This document shows, one piece after another, positions 63,645 to 64,000 of a stretch of 64,000 nt of DNA; within the stretch, counting starts at the first letter, position 1; every line of letters starts with the position of its first letter. Under the pieces are notes generated by a model. It was not told the origin of the DNA, searched no databases, and saw only the letters and a list, made by a program, of their open reading frames with translations. The translations under genes and the position numbers were made by a program. The stretch is from Leptospiraceae bacterium. GTDB taxonomy: Bacteria > Spirochaetota > Leptospiria > Leptospirales > Leptospiraceae. The stretch is taken from assembly GCA_016708435.1 (NCBI GenBank), contig JADJFV010000033.1, positions 372,001 through 436,000 on the forward strand, read 5' to 3'.

Positions 63645-63849
63645 TAATTCAATAATTTCGGATATATATTCTCCGCGTCATCCATCCAGATGAATTTTAG
63701 TTTTTTTATTAAACGTCTCTTTGTTGTATTTATTTTTACTCAAATTTTGCAAAACCATTTTTTTTACATACCATTTTATTGTTTCTTGACTTGAAACACT
63801 ATAGCTTTTCAGCTACGAAGAGAACTCTGTTTTATTGGGAAAAAAAGAG

Positions 63850-64000
63850 ATGAACGAAGAGAATGTAAAACAATACCGAGAAGAAGTTATTAAATATTTA
63901 ACAGATCCAGACAGTCCAGGCGAGATTGATTTCTTGGAAAGACAAATGCTCACTAGAACTAAAAAGCGTCTTGGTATTTCTGACATCTTAGCTAAGGATA
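63850..64000 (+). CDS. Start of an unidentified protein (partial)
   Basis: 50 residues to the window edge: MNEENVKQYREEVIKYLTDP, then DSPGEIDFLERQ and KKRLGISDILAKD. It is highly charged and soluble, with no recognised family at this length. A purine-rich stretch, GGGAAAAAAAGAG, precedes the ATG. It is divergent from the CYTH gene. Confidence 0.7.
   Translation, partial: MNEENVKQYREEVIKYLTDPDSPGEIDFLERQMLTRTKKRLGISDILAKD

Noticed and set aside
1..64000. CRISPR array, tRNA or rRNA genes, phage or IS transposase genes
   Set aside because: None seen on reading both strands; the only repeats are the short elements listed.

Overview
The window is an AT-rich stretch of a bacterial chromosome, read here as a spirochaete of the family Leptospiraceae or a close relative. 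The assignment is inference. It rests on gene content: several receiver-first sensor kinases carrying the same MDIDLG receiver motif, three SpoIIE-type phosphatases, class III cyclases, a very large Ser/Thr kinase-AAA-GAF-SpoIIE protein, outer-membrane beta-barrel proteins and lipoproteins, and standalone CoaC. There is no rRNA, tRNA, CRISPR array, phage or transposase gene.

Layout. 1-3216: an ABC exporter with an ATPase and a permease fused to an M1 aminopeptidase that runs off the left edge. 3809-8379: two receiver-first histidine kinases around a small membrane protein. 8391-11687: a lipid-droplet-hydrolase-like protein, a 50-residue membrane protein and an OmpA-like lipoprotein. 12002-16211: four tandem paralogues of a secreted CHSAG-type alpha/beta hydrolase, each with its own promoter. 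16271-25118: mostly conserved functions (prmA, ybeY, metG, suhB), two SpoIIE phosphatases and a phasin-like protein. 25115-26709: a ChaN-like protein and a frameshifted plasmalogen-type desaturase. 27180-36465: a receiver-PAS-GGDEF protein, a receiver-PAS-histidine kinase, a porin-like gene with an internal stop and a chemotaxis receptor. 36483-47594: metabolic and membrane genes (galT, acyl-CoA dehydrogenase, exonuclease, DinB-like, SGNH hydrolase, DUF1624, TraB-like, CNNM/HlyC-type, coaC, a membrane AraC regulator). 47692-52916: an overlapping cyclase-FecR-DUF5683 operon whose last gene is frameshifted. 52922-59030: a STAS, RsbW-like ATPase and giant kinase/phosphatase operon that looks like a partner-switching module. 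59119-64000: a SpoIID-like lipoprotein, a second cyclase, a CYTH-domain protein and the start of one more gene.

Signalling dominates: phosphorelay (His-Asp), c-di-GMP, cyclic nucleotide, Ser/Thr partner-switching and chemotaxis genes are interleaved. Intergenic DNA carries many small inverted or dispersed repeats: a ~70-nt family with three copies, a ~130-nt hairpin element with two copies, elements bounded by CCACAGAG/CTCTGTGG-type ends, a 144-bp element with 43-nt imperfect terminal inverted repeats, and several palindromes. Three genes are broken by single-base lesions (26.5, 33.4 and 52.3 kb), which means real decay or assembly error. I see no single locus that is clearly a new defence or mobile system. 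The most unusual items are the tandem hydrolase array, the duplicated receiver segment at 3.9 kb, the small-repeat families, and the CYTH protein with an unrecognised C-terminal half.
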